Positions 7,999 through 16,322 are shown, counted from the first letter of the stretch. The stretch: 64,000 nt of DNA from Mucilaginibacter myungsuensis (GCF_015222005.1 NZ_JADFFL010000003.1:124001-188000), one strand, 5' to 3'. Numbers and translations are program-made. The notes: generated by a model not told the origin, from the letters alone.

Positions 7999-8382
7999 GT
8001 GAGAAAACTGACTTTACTTTGCGGCCTGTCCGTAATGTGTATTTTTTTTAGCTGCAAAACCACTCCCAGGAAACCGGATAGCCAAATAACTGACTCTGTT
8101 TACCAAGCAGGGGCTTTTACGGGCGACAGCTTTGACCATACTTTTTATATTAAAAGCACAGGTGGTGCTGACCTCATCATTGATACCGTTTCGTCATCAT
8201 GCGATTGCACGAACGTAACATGGCAAAAAGGGCCGATAAAGACAGGCGACTCTGCTTTTGTGAAGGTGACAGTGAAACCCCAGGCAAGTTTTAGGGGCGA
8301 GGCTTCAACATACCTGTTGATAAAGACCAATGGTAAAAAGCAATTAAATGCCTTGACCGTGATCTATAAAAAGAACGGTTAA
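7999..8382 (+). CDS. DUF1573 lipoprotein, partner of the fulvocin-like peptide
   Basis: A 127-residue protein that starts with GTG at 7999, twelve bases after the preceding stop; no in-frame ATG gives the complete signal. Residues 1-19 form a lipoprotein signal (CIFFSC). The rest is a single Ig-like DUF1573 domain with FYIKSTGGADLIIDTVSSSC followed by DCTNVTW, the family's CxC/CGC-type turn, and KPQASFRGE. DUF1573 proteins are envelope beta-sandwich proteins of unknown activity that often neighbour secreted Cys-rich peptides in Bacteroidota. The CDC pair may bind metal or make mixed disulfides with the 8-Cys peptide (inference). Confidence 0.8.
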   Translation: MRKLTLLCGLSVMCIFFSCKTTPRKPDSQITDSVYQAGAFTGDSFDHTFYIKSTGGADLIIDTVSSSCDCTNVTWQKGPIKTGDSAFVKVTVKPQASFRGEASTYLLIKTNGKKQLNALTVIYKKNG

Positions 8383-8421
8383 CAAGAGATATTGATATTT
8401 AGATATTAACATAGACACAAG

Positions 8422-9369
8422 ATGTTCGAATTAAATTTCTTAGTGGTCGTTATTGCCATATTAACGCTTACGTTATTGGCTATAATCGTTTTCTTTCTGT
8501 TCGATAACGACAGCGAGAACGTACTGACCAACCCTCAAAGGGCGGCCCTTTTGATAGGTTCGGGAATAGTGACCGAAATGATCGTTTCGCCGTTACGCGG
8601 CTATGCGAGTATAGCCATATGCTCTGCGGTGGGATTTTTTGTGTACATGATCCTGACCCATTACTTCTTGAGGCGCTTTAACAACAAGATAAAACCTATA
8701 CATGTTGCAGCCCTGCTTTTTGGAGGATCGCTGATACTGCAAGCACCGATAAGGGCAATGAATTTTGACAGTACACTAATTTCGTTACCCGATTACGTGG
8801 TAAGGGCATTGGGGATATTTGCCGGTTATTTCTTTTTTGATCGCAAAAGGGTAGTTAACCTGGTAAACTTAGGCCTGTCTGTTATGATCGTAGCTTTTAC
8901 TTTCTTTTACGGCTACGATATGTGGCTCAACAAGATCAATTACGGTACTTTCACCAGTAACGTTAACGAGCCTACCACTAAAGAGATAGCCCTGCTTACT
9001 AAAGAGCAAGGTACCATCAACATTAAAAAAGGTAAAGTTACCGTGTTAGATTTTTGGTTTGTTGGCTGCGGTGCTTGTATGGAAGAGTTCCCTGAGTTTC
9101 AGCAAGCTTATCACGATTACAAGAGCAACTCAAAAGTGCAATTCTATTCGGTTAACGTACCGACACCAAAGGATGGTGGGTTAGATAAGTTCCAATTTCT
9201 GTCTAACCTTAATTATAACTTCCCGATGGCGGTATCTACAGATAAGAGTTTGCCAGCCACGTTGGGTATTATCAGCTACCCTACCATCGTTATTTTGAAC
9301 GAGGCTGGTACCGTGGTTTATAAAGGCGACTTAAAAGGTGCGGATAAAAAATTAAAAGCGTTATTTTAG
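8422..9369 (+). CDS. Membrane-anchored TlpA-type thioredoxin
   Basis: A 315-residue protein. The first 175 residues contain about six to seven membrane segments, arranged like MauE/DoxX-type redox-associated membrane domains but without obvious cysteines. The last 130 residues are a periplasmic thioredoxin domain with WFVGCGACMEEFP (CxxC as CGAC) near residue 215 and the cis-Pro loop ISYPTIV near 292. Its place 39 bases after the DUF1573 gene and behind an 8-cysteine secreted peptide suggests it forms or proofreads the four disulfides of that peptide. The N-terminal membrane part may relay electrons or only anchor the domain; lack of Cys there favours anchoring (inference). Confidence 0.82.
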   Translation: MFELNFLVVVIAILTLTLLAIIVFFLFDNDSENVLTNPQRAALLIGSGIVTEMIVSPLRGYASIAICSAVGFFVYMILTHYFLRRFNNKIKPIHVAALLFGGSLILQAPIRAMNFDSTLISLPDYVVRALGIFAGYFFFDRKRVVNLVNLGLSVMIVAFTFFYGYDMWLNKINYGTFTSNVNEPTTKEIALLTKEQGTINIKKGKVTVLDFWFVGCGACMEEFPEFQQAYHDYKSNSKVQFYSVNVPTPKDGGLDKFQFLSNLNYNFPMAVSTDKSLPATLGIISYPTIVILNEAGTVVYKGDLKGADKKLKALF

Positions 9370-9395
9370 ATCATTATTTATCTAAAACCAACGTC

Positions 9396-9785
9396 ATGAG
9401 AAATTTTATCACCACCATTTGCCTTGCGGCAGTAGCGTTAACTAATTGCACAAGTGCCGATAACAGCGCGTTAACCAAGCACACACCCAACACCAAAGAG
9501 TTTAGACAAGCTTTGGCAGCCGAAATGGCCGAACGCCCGGGCAGCTTTGATTATTCCCTTGCCGCTTACGAAGCAAAAGACGGTAAAGAATATCTTAAAG
9601 TAGATGTTAGTCGTGCCGACTTTAAAACCACCCTTGCCGTTGCGGTAACAAAGTGGGATAAAATAGAAGGCATCAGGCGCACCAAAGGTATGGGTTACCG
9701 CGGCGCAGGATTAGAAGGCTTAAAACTGGCCCTGGTAAACAACACCGAGTTCGAGTACCTTGGCTTAGATAAAATAGACGACTGA
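9396..9785 (+). CDS. Small lipoprotein of unknown function
   Basis: A 129-residue protein with a lipoprotein signal (AAVALTNC, residues 10-17). The mature part has no family I recognise; it is acidic/basic mixed with KEYLKVDVSRADFKTTLAVA in the middle and no cysteines apart from the lipid-attachment one and one in the signal. It lies 26 bases after the membrane thioredoxin gene and before a strong terminator, so it is the last gene of the fulvocin-like operon. An immunity or chaperone role would be a guess from position only. Confidence 0.7.
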   Translation: MRNFITTICLAAVALTNCTSADNSALTKHTPNTKEFRQALAAEMAERPGSFDYSLAAYEAKDGKEYLKVDVSRADFKTTLAVAVTKWDKIEGIRRTKGMGYRGAGLEGLKLALVNNTEFEYLGLDKIDD

Positions 9786-9803
9786 TTCCCAAAGGTCAAC
9801 AAT

Positions 9804-9840
9804 AAAAAAAAGCGATGGAAAACCCCATCGCTTTTTTTTA
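9804..9840 (+). terminator. Terminator of the fulvocin-like operon
   Basis: AAAAAAAAGCGATGG, a short AC-rich loop and CCATCGCTTTTTTTT form a perfect stem with long A and T tracts, 20 bases after the last stop codon. Confidence 0.92.
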
Positions 9841-9873
9841 TGCCTGCCACCCCCTGTTTTTGTTAAAATAGAA

Positions 9874-9902
9874 CGGGCGATGAGGTCATCCCCCATCGCC
9901 CG
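9874..9902 (-). terminator. Probable terminator of the leftward aminotransferase gene
   Basis: Arms CGGGCGATG (9874-9882) and CATCGCCCG (9894-9902). Read leftward the stem is followed by TTCTATTTTAAC, a weak T-tract. It shares the GCGATG/CATCGC core with the opposite terminator at 9804-9840. Confidence 0.5.
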
Positions 9903-9986
9903 CAATTATATAATTCTATCTTCGGTTTTCCCATCCCTATAGCTATCGGGATCCGCAATTTTGACTTTTGACTTCGAACTTAAGAC

Positions 9987-11180
9987 TTAAACCAACTTAC
10001 CCAGTGCCTCTTTCACTCTACGGCAAGCCTCGATCAGTTTATCTTCGGCAGCTGCGTATGATAAGCGGATAGACTTAGGATCGCCGAACGAGTCGCCGCC
10101 TACGGTCGCTACGTGGCCTTCTTCTAATAAGAAAATACTCAGGTCATCACTATCTTTAATGGTTTTGCCATTGTAGCTTTTACCAAAGAACGAGGTAACG
10201 TTAGGGAAGAAATAGAACGCGCCTTCAGGCAAGTTCACGGTCAGACCCGGGATATCGCTTAATAATTTGTAAACAATGTCGCGACGTTTTTGGAATTGCT
10301 CGCGCATTTGCAGCACGCTCTCCAAACCACCTTCGTAGGCGGCCGTACCGGCACGTTGGGTGATCGAGCAAGTACCTGATGTAACCTGACCTTGCATTTT
10401 ATCGCAAGCGGCTGCTATCTCTTTGTTAGACGCGGTATAACCGATCCTCCAACCTGTCATCGCGTAAGCTTTACTGAAACCATTGATGATCACCACACGG
10501 TCTTTAATGCTATCAAATTGCGCGATAGACTCGTGACCGCCGATGAAGTTGATATGCTCGTAGATCTCGTCGCTCAGGATGTAAACGTGCGGGTGTTTCT
10601 CAAATACTTTAGCCAAACCTTCTAACTCGGCTTTGCTATACACGCTGCCGGTAGGGTTACAAGGTGACGAGAACATGAACAATTTAGATTTAGGCGTAAT
10701 AGCCGCCTCTAATTGCTCAGGCGTGATCTTAAAGCTGCTCTCAACAGTAGTGTCGATGAAAACGCTTTCGCCCTCGGCTAATTTAACAACCTCTGAGTAT
10801 GATACCCAGTATGGTGTAGGTATGATCACCTCGTCGCCCGGGTTAACTAAACATAATACCGCGTTAGCGATGGCTTGTTTAGCGCCGGTAGATACCACGA
10901 TCTGACTCGGGTCGTAATCCAAACCGTTCTCGTCTTTCAGTTTTTTAGTGATGGCGGCACGCAGTTGCGGGTAACCGGCAACCGGCGTGTAATAAGTAAA
11001 GTTATCGTCCATCGCTTTCTTGGCAGCTTCCTTCACATGCTCAGGAGTATGGAAGTCGGGCTCGCCGAAGCTTAAACTAATTACATCAACACCTTTAGCA
11101 GCCAACTCACGACCCATTTTGGCCATTTTAATGGTTGCCGATTCTGCCAGGTTATTTATCCGGTCACTTAAAACGCTCAT
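9987..11180 (-). CDS. aspC: Pyridoxal-phosphate aminotransferase, aspartate type (class I)
   Basis: A 397-residue fold-type I aminotransferase of the Igamma aspartate/prephenate group. Seen: NPCNPTGSVYSKAEL near residue 175, ILSDEIYEHI near 203, the PLP-lysine motif INGFSKAYAMTGWRIGY near residue 233-249 and a C-terminal RLSYA motif with the substrate carboxylate-binding Arg. Typical reaction: aspartate plus 2-oxoglutarate to oxaloacetate plus glutamate; members also act on prephenate or aromatic acids. The ATG at 11180 matches the family start MSVLSDRIN. Monocistronic, leftward, ending in stutter-repeat DNA and the hairpin at 9874-9902. Confidence 0.93.
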   Translation of the reverse strand: MSVLSDRINNLAESATIKMAKMGRELAAKGVDVISLSFGEPDFHTPEHVKEAAKKAMDDNFTYYTPVAGYPQLRAAITKKLKDENGLDYDPSQIVVSTGAKQAIANAVLCLVNPGDEVIIPTPYWVSYSEVVKLAEGESVFIDTTVESSFKITPEQLEAAITPKSKLFMFSSPCNPTGSVYSKAELEGLAKVFEKHPHVYILSDEIYEHINFIGGHESIAQFDSIKDRVVIINGFSKAYAMTGWRIGYTASNKEIAAACDKMQGQVTSGTCSITQRAGTAAYEGGLESVLQMREQFQKRRDIVYKLLSDIPGLTVNLPEGAFYFFPNVTSFFGKSYNGKTIKDSDDLSIFLLEEGHVATVGGDSFGDPKSIRLSYAAAEDKLIEACRRVKEALGKLV

Positions 11181-11739
11181 AAGTTTAATTGTATGTTATT
11201 GAGGCGCAAAGATAGGAAAAGGAGGGTAAAGGCGAAAGGAAATACGGGAGAATAGGTGAAAGGTAAAAGGCGAAAGGTTAAAGGTTTTCGGTTGAGAAAC
11301 TGCAGCTACGTTCAAGGCAGACCTGATAGCAGTTGAAAGCCCGGAGCTTGTGGGGACATTGAGCGTTGGACGGGCGAGGACTTGGAACGGATAGCAGGAC
11401 CATCGGCCGCCGAAAGAACGGGACCGTTCGTTTTCAAATGCATTAATAACAGACACGTCATTGCGAGTTTATAAATTCCCGATGGGACTTTGAAAGTGAG
11501 ATGACATGAAACTGTTTAGCCCCTCTTTCTGCCGAAGGCAAAGAGAAGGCGCCCCAGCGCAGCGATGGGCGGGTGAGTAAAATCGGCGGCCGTGCATTAC
11601 CGCTCTGCTCACCGGTTGACTCACCCCGCGGCACTCCGTGCGCGACCCTCTCTGCGCTAAAGCGCAAAGAGGGTGGGAAGTATTTCGTCATCATGTCATA
11701 TCCTCCTCAAAACATTCCCCCATTTAAATGTTACACTAA
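11181..11739. other. Repeat-rich intergenic region
   Basis: No convincing gene. It holds, left to right: a GGTGAAAGGTAAAAGGCGAAAGG-like stutter repeat (11218-11290, given here only in outline); the structured element at 11298-11435; and two hairpins built from Cys-free GC-rich DNA, CTCTTTCTGCC/GGCAAAGAG (about 11522-11545) and CCCTCTCTGCGC/GCGCAAAGAGGG (about 11643-11672). ORFs of 60-86 codons on both strands are composed of these repeats and have no protein-like features. Confidence 0.65.
11298..11435. repeat. Structured GC-rich intergenic element, possibly dispersed repeat or RNA
   Basis: A non-coding block starting near CAGCTACGTTCAAGGCAG and ending with AACGG-GA-CCGTT inside a longer imperfect hairpin (11413-11437). 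GATAGCAG occurs twice, 70 bases apart. Composition and complexity differ from the low-complexity stutter DNA on its left. I believe similar DNA is common between genes in this family of bacteria, but that is recollection, not something shown here. Confidence 0.4.
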
Positions 11740-12765
11740 ATGCCCGTGTTATTCCTAAATTTGGGGCCATCGGCAGCTATTTTGAATAATAAAAAGAACA
11801 TCATCCTTGTTGCGCTCATTGTCAGCGTGTTGCTCATGGGCGCCAAGTTTGTGGCGTATCTTATCACGGCATCAAACTTTGTGCTGACCGACGCTGCCGA
11901 GAGCATTGTGAACGTAGTAGCAAGCGCTTTTGCGTTTTACAGCATTTATTTAACCTCGCTCCCGCGCGATAGTAATCACCCTTACGGACATGGTAAGGTG
12001 GAATTTTTCTCTGCCTTTATTGAGGGGGCGCTCATCAGCGTGGCGGGTATCGGCATCCTGATCAAATCTACGTACAGCATTTTTTATCCCAATGCGATAC
12101 ATGAGTTACTGACCGGCGCCATCATTATTGGCATTACCGGCGTGGTGAATGGTGGCTTAGGTTATTTTATGATCAGCAAGGGCAAAGAACTACGCTCACT
12201 TACTTTAGAGGCTGACGGTAAACACCTGATCACGGATATGGTAACCAGTGTGGGTTTGGTGATCGGTTTAACACTTATCCATTTTACAGGCTTGCTTTGG
12301 CTGGATAGCGCTTTATCGATAGGCGTTGGTATGTACATTGTTTTTAACGGTTACCAACTGATCCGCCGATCGGTAGGCGGTTTGATGGACGAGGCAGACT
12401 TTGAGGTGGTGAATAATGTGATAGAGATACTGGACAAGCAGCGCAAACCCGAGTGGATAGACATCCACAACCTACGGGCGCAGAAATATGGTGCTGAATT
12501 GCACATCGACTGCCACCTGACGTTGCCCAACTATTTTGACCTGATCCGCGTGCACGACGAGGTAAAACAGGTGGATGAGCTGATCAATAAAGAGGCCCGC
12601 ATCAAAACCGAGTTCTTTATCCATACGGATCCATGCCTGCCCTATTGCTGTCATTACTGCAGCATGCCCGACTGCCCTATCCGCACCGAGGAAAAGCGGA
12701 TCGACATCCCCTGGACCATGGTGAACCTTACCCGCAACAAAAAACACTTTGAGCAAGATGTATAA
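11740..12765 (+). CDS. Cation diffusion facilitator family transporter
   Basis: A 341-residue CDF transporter with about six membrane segments (residues 20-210) and a cytoplasmic C-terminal domain. Family signatures: DAAESIVNVVASAFA in helix 2, SNHPYGHGKVEFFSA (with the HxxGH metal motif) before helix 3, and DSALSIGVGMYI in helix 5. It exports Zn, Fe or Mn in exchange for protons. The C-terminal tail is Cys-rich, DPCLPYCCHYC followed by MPDCP, a likely extra metal site. Start is uncertain: the ATG at 11740 is followed by TAAATTTG (11756-11763), a -7-like box, and residue 15 is a TTG at 11782 which may be the true start. Confidence 0.88.
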   Translation: MPVLFLNLGPSAAILNNKKNIILVALIVSVLLMGAKFVAYLITASNFVLTDAAESIVNVVASAFAFYSIYLTSLPRDSNHPYGHGKVEFFSAFIEGALISVAGIGILIKSTYSIFYPNAIHELLTGAIIIGITGVVNGGLGYFMISKGKELRSLTLEADGKHLITDMVTSVGLVIGLTLIHFTGLLWLDSALSIGVGMYIVFNGYQLIRRSVGGLMDEADFEVVNNVIEILDKQRKPEWIDIHNLRAQKYGAELHIDCHLTLPNYFDLIRVHDEVKQVDELINKEARIKTEFFIHTDPCLPYCCHYCSMPDCPIRTEEKRIDIPWTMVNLTRNKKHFEQDV

Positions 12766-13201
12766 TTTTAACGTACGTGTTTATGGCCTGCTGATCAACG
12801 ATAACAACGAGATCTTGCTAAGCGACGAGCAGGAATACGGCCATCGCTTTATCAAGTTCCCCGGCGGTGGCCTGGAATACGGTGAAGGCCTGATAGACGG
12901 CCTTAAACGTGAATTTGTAGAAGAGTGCTTTGCCGAGGTTGAAGTGCTGAGCCATTTTTATACGACGGACTTCTTTGTAAAGTCGGCTTTTAATGATTCG
13001 CAGATACTGAGCGTGTACTATATCGTTAAGAACATAGAACCGTTGGACCTATCCTTCAAGGTGATCCCTTACGATTTTGATGAGCTGAGCGATATTATGC
13101 AGGCTTTTCGTTGGGTAAAGTTGAGCGAGCTGACCGAGGATGATGTGACCTTCCCGACGGATAAGCGTGTGGTGAGGATGTTGATGGAGGAACGAAAATA
13201 A
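12749..13201 (+). CDS. Nudix hydrolase
   Basis: A 150-residue protein with a Nudix box GGGLEYGEGLIDGLKREFVE followed by EC near residues 39-60, fitting Gx5Ex7REUxEExGU with Cys in place of the last Gly. It cleaves a nucleoside diphosphate linked to another moiety; the substrate is unknown. It overlaps the end of the CDF transporter gene by 17 bases, so the two are co-transcribed. No signal peptide. Confidence 0.85.
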   Translation: MSKMYNFNVRVYGLLINDNNEILLSDEQEYGHRFIKFPGGGLEYGEGLIDGLKREFVEECFAEVEVLSHFYTTDFFVKSAFNDSQILSVYYIVKNIEPLDLSFKVIPYDFDELSDIMQAFRWVKLSELTEDDVTFPTDKRVVRMLMEERK

Positions 13202-13509
13202 AAAGGTGTCACCCTGAGCTTGTCGAAGGGCGTGCGGGGGATCTCCGTTTGCATGGCCAACACTTGTAAATCTCCTCCTTCGCACCATGCTTCGACAAGC
13301 TCAGCATGACACCCGTCGAGAAGACGATGTAGTCAGCGGAAACCTTTGTTTCCCCTCTTGAGAGGGGACGCACAGAACGGACATTAAGTATAAACTTTCA
13401 TAGGGGTGTGTCCTTTCGCCGAGTTTGCAAACGGAGAACACACCCCTGACCCCTCTCAAGAGGGGAAGCGCGATTTAAACAGCGTGATGTGCTGATAGAT
13501 ACAAAAACT
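13202..13509. repeat. Two inverted-repeat elements between Nudix and bioA
   Basis: Element 1: GTGTCACCCTGAGCTTGTCGAAGG-type arm at 13205-13229 (24 bases, quoted in part) and its inverse CTTCGACAAGCTCAGC at 13290-13305, continuing TGACACCC. Element 2: CCCCTCTTGAGAGGGG at 13352-13367 and ACCCCTCTCAAGAGGGG at 13450-13466, with AGGGGTGTGTCC/GAACACACCCCT between them. These are the widespread GAGC(T/C)TGTCGAAG and CCCTCTTGAGAGGG types; other copies are at 20364-20444 and 35784-35812. No gene seen. Confidence 0.8.
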
Positions 13510-14781
13510 ATGAATTTAACCCAACGAGACCTTGCCGTTATCTGGCACCCATACACTCAAATGCAAACCGCATTGCCGCCGATCCCGATAGTACGAGGCG
13601 ATGGCGCGCTATTGTTTGACGAGAACGGTAAGCAATACATCGATGCCGTATCATCATGGTGGGTGAACATCCACGGACATGCCAATAAATACATTGCTGA
13701 GCGGGTTGCTAAGCAATTACTACAATTAGAGCATGTGATATTTGCCGGCTTTACGCACGAACCAGCTATTGAATTGGCGGAAAGGTTATTAGCTATACTA
13801 CCGACTGATCAGTCTAAAGTGTTTTATTCGGATAATGGATCTACCGCAGTAGAGGTTGCCATTAAAATGTGCCTGCAATACTGGAATAACCAAGGCGCTC
13901 AACGTACCAAGATCCTGGCCTTTAAGAACGCTTACCATGGCGATACTTTTGGAGCAATGGCAGTGAGCGGGCGCAGCGCTTTCACTAAGGCTTTTGACAG
14001 TTTATTGTTCGAGGTGGAGTTTATTGATCTGCCTACTGCTGATAATATCAAACAGCTAAAGTCGCGCATATCTTATCTGCGCAGCGAACTGGCTTGTTTT
14101 ATTTTTGAGCCATTGGTGCAGGGATCAGCAGGGATGATCATGTACGAGGCCGAACACCTGAACGAGTTGATGTCGCATTGCAAAGCCGAGGGCATTTTTA
14201 CCATTGCCGATGAGGTATTCACAGGTTTTGGCCGCACAGGTAAACGCTTCGCGATGGACCATGTGACCGAGCAGCCGGATATCATGTGTTTTAGCAAGGG
14301 GCTAACCGGCGGCACCATGGCCTTTGGCATCACTACCTGCACGGATAAGATCTATAATGCCTTTTTATCTACAGATAAACTAAAGACGCTTTTCCACGGT
14401 CATTCTTACACTGCCAACCCGGTCGCCTGCGCTGCATCGCTGGCGAGTATGGATCTTTTTGTTGCTCCGGAGACGGAGGCTAATATTGCCCGCATCGAAA
14501 TGTCGCACCAGGCATTTGCTGCTAAGATCCGTAATCATCCTAAGATCAAAACCATCCGCCAGACGGGGACTATTCTGGCGATAGAATGGCAAACGGGCGA
14601 GGATACCAACTACTTCAGTAACCTGCGCGATAAGCTGTATCAGTATTTTTTGGATGCGGGTATCATCCTTCGCCCGCTGGGTAATGTGATCTATATTTTA
14701 CCGCCGTATTGCATAACTGATGATCAGCTGGCCTATATTTACGGCAAAATTGAGCTTGCTTTACAAGAAGTTGGAAAGTAG
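13510..14781 (+). CDS. bioA: Adenosylmethionine-8-amino-7-oxononanoate aminotransferase
   Basis: A 423-residue class III aminotransferase. Start taken at ATG 13510 (MNLTQRDLAVIWHPYTQM), since WHPYTQM is the conserved BioA beginning; an upstream ATG at 13489 would add seven unlikely residues. SWWVNIHGHAN near residue 50, FYSDNGSTAVEVAIKM near 105, FAIADEVFTGFGRTG-like segment near 232 and the PLP lysine in CFSKGLTGG near 267 are visible. It converts KAPA to DAPA in biotin synthesis with S-adenosylmethionine as amino donor. No other bio genes are in the window. Confidence 0.94.
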   Translation: MNLTQRDLAVIWHPYTQMQTALPPIPIVRGDGALLFDENGKQYIDAVSSWWVNIHGHANKYIAERVAKQLLQLEHVIFAGFTHEPAIELAERLLAILPTDQSKVFYSDNGSTAVEVAIKMCLQYWNNQGAQRTKILAFKNAYHGDTFGAMAVSGRSAFTKAFDSLLFEVEFIDLPTADNIKQLKSRISYLRSELACFIFEPLVQGSAGMIMYEAEHLNELMSHCKAEGIFTIADEVFTGFGRTGKRFAMDHVTEQPDIMCFSKGLTGGTMAFGITTCTDKIYNAFLSTDKLKTLFHGHSYTANPVACAASLASMDLFVAPETEANIARIEMSHQAFAAKIRNHPKIKTIRQTGTILAIEWQTGEDTNYFSNLRDKLYQYFLDAGIILRPLGNVIYILPPYCITDDQLAYIYGKIELALQEVGK

Positions 14782-14784
14782 GAA

Positions 14785-14881
14785 TAGTCCGAAAGTCGGG
14801 AAGACCGAAAGTCCGAAAGACAAAATATCATTCACCTAAAAAAACTTCCGGACTTTCCGACTTACCCGGACTTCCGGACTC
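14785..14881. repeat. Stutter repeat forming a 35-base imperfect hairpin
   Basis: The 5' arm (14785-14820) is a run of AGTCCGAAAGTCGGGAAGAC-like phrases and the 3' arm (14845-14880) is its inverse, CTTCCGGACTTTCCGACTTA and onward. About 30 of 35 positions pair, with a 24-base loop. Related single arms occur at 20319-20352 and 35726-35760. It lies between bioA and the next gene and could act as an RNA stem. Confidence 0.75.
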
Positions 14882-14887
14882 AAAAAA

Positions 14888-15505
14888 ATGAGTGCACCAC
14901 TAACTACCCTTTTAGATACTATAGTTAAAGATAACACCCTGCATGCCCGCTGGTTGAATACACTATCGCTGATGGAGAACACCGGCGCCCGCAAAATATC
15001 GGCAAGCGAGGACCCGACAACGGTTACCTACATCATCCTTAAACACGCGGCCGAGGAGCATCGCCACGCCTTCTATCTAAAAAAACAGATCGAAAAAGTA
15101 CCGGGATTGGACTGCCCTACCTATGCTGCTGAATACCTGTTAGCGCCAAATTACAGCAAGTATTATTTGAATCAGCTGGATGTTCAGGCCTGCCGTTATC
15201 TTAAAAAAGAACTGGGCTTGAGCGGTTCCGAACTACGCTTTGCCGCCTATCTGTTGGTGACTTACGCCATCGAAGTACGCGCCGATGAACTTTACCCAAT
15301 CTATCAGGAAGTGCTGGACGCCACCAAAAGCAAGGTGAACGTTAAGTCGATCATCCTTGAAGAAGAGGGCCATTTGGAAGAAATGATCAACCAGTTGCAA
15401 AACTTCTCGCCCGATTGGCAAAAGCATGCGGATGTGGCGGTGGCTATAGAGACCGAGTTGTTTAACGACTGGGTCAAGGGCTTGAGCGAGGAGTTGGCGG
15501 CGTAG
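14888..15505 (+). CDS. Ferritin-like diiron carboxylate protein
   Basis: A 205-residue all-helical cytoplasmic protein. The ligand pattern of a ferritin-like diiron site is complete: Glu in LSLMENTGAR (helix 1), ExxH in AAEEHRHAF (helix 2), Glu in TYAIEVRADELY (helix 3) and ExxH in ILEEEGHLEEM (helix 4). Such proteins are oxygenases, oxidases or radical-generating enzymes rather than iron stores when they are this short. No substrate can be read from the sequence. It sits 106 bases after bioA on the same strand, separated by a hairpin-forming repeat, so a shared transcript is possible but not shown. Confidence 0.75.
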   Translation: MSAPLTTLLDTIVKDNTLHARWLNTLSLMENTGARKISASEDPTTVTYIILKHAAEEHRHAFYLKKQIEKVPGLDCPTYAAEYLLAPNYSKYYLNQLDVQACRYLKKELGLSGSELRFAAYLLVTYAIEVRADELYPIYQEVLDATKSKVNVKSIILEEEGHLEEMINQLQNFSPDWQKHADVAVAIETELFNDWVKGLSEELAA

Positions 15506-15510
15506 CTATT

Positions 15511-15615
15511 TAACCACAAAGCGCACAAAGTTTTCACAAAGAACACAAAGGCATTTAATGCCGTAGCAAGTCTTTGTGTCCTTTGTGCCCTCCTTCTTTG
15601 TGTTCTTTGTGGTTA
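15511..15615. repeat. Stutter repeat of CACAAAG phrases, inverted pair
   Basis: TAACCACAAAGCGCACAAAG at 15511-15530 continuing with more ACAAAG phrases, and its inverse TTCTTTGTGTTCTTTGTGGT ending at 15615. The arms could form a hairpin of more than 30 bases. It lies directly after the stop codon of the diiron protein gene. Confidence 0.8.
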
Positions 15616-15617
15616 AA

Positions 15618-15658
15618 AAAAAACGCCCGCCTGATGTTCTCATCAGACGGGCGTTTTC
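15618..15658. terminator. Bidirectional terminator
   Basis: AAAACGCCCG-CCTGATG-TTCT-CATCAG-ACGGGCGTTTT: a long near-perfect stem with A and T tracts on both sides, between convergent genes. Confidence 0.88.
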
Positions 15659-15680
15659 GTTAGGTCATCAACCCAATTAT

Positions 15681-16322
15681 TTATCTCTTACCACCCAAAG
15701 CCTGCAATTCGGCAAGACTTATCTTTTCGTAATCGGCAGGTACTTTAAAGGCATTGGCAGGAGCTTTTTCTTCAGCAATAGATTTCAAGGTCACATCTAC
15801 CATCTGCCCCATCTGAAAGGTTTTAAATTGCACCGGCACACCGCCTACTTTGCTAAATAAAACGCTCACACCGTTTGTAGGAACAACGATATCATTGGTG
15901 ATCCAAACATCAAATGCCGAGCCTTTGGCATCTTTAGCTACAACTTTTTTGCAATTGAAACCGGCTATCTGCTTGGTCTCGGTGCCTGGCGTAAATGTTA
16001 ACTCGGGCATTTTGGCCTGGCCGTCCTCAATTTCGGCAGGGGTAGCGATAGCCGCTTTTTTCCAGCCGGCAACGGGTACATCAACCAAAACGGCCAAGTA
16101 ATCACCTTGCCCATAGGTAAGGATACTGATCTTTGCAGGGCCACTATTTGATACGGTAACGTTAGAATCGGCCTTAAAGTAGGTTTTCGACTCGGCTGTT
16201 ACCGCGCCCGCGTTGATGCTGTAAGTGATCACACCTTCTTTATAAGTTTTTTGTGCTTTAGCGCCGAAAGATATGGCCGACAGGGCAATACCTGCCGCCA
16301 CTGTTAATAGTTTAATTTTCAT
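15681..16322 (-). CDS. Exported DUF4412-like protein
   Basis: A 213-residue protein with a clear signal peptide (residues 1-23, cleavage near AKAQ). The mature part is a beta-rich domain with KQIAGFNCKKVVAKDAKGSA near residue 120, which matches the pattern IxGxxCKK typical of DUF4412/GLPGLI-like Bacteroidota envelope proteins, followed by DVWITNDI. Function unknown. Single leftward gene with the terminator at 15618-15658. Confidence 0.65.
   Translation of the reverse strand: MKIKLLTVAAGIALSAISFGAKAQKTYKEGVITYSINAGAVTAESKTYFKADSNVTVSNSGPAKISILTYGQGDYLAVLVDVPVAGWKKAAIATPAEIEDGQAKMPELTFTPGTETKQIAGFNCKKVVAKDAKGSAFDVWITNDIVVPTNGVSVLFSKVGGVPVQFKTFQMGQMVDVTLKSIAEEKAPANAFKVPADYEKISLAELQALGGKR

Noticed and set aside
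11196..11456. 86-codon leftward ORF after the aminotransferase gene
   Set aside because: Composed of stutter repeat and structured repeat DNA; no protein-like pattern or initiation signal.
13202..13509. CRISPR-like array from repeated CTGAGC and CCCTCTTG units
   Set aside because: Only two inverted copies each, no direct repeats with equal spacers and no cas genes.
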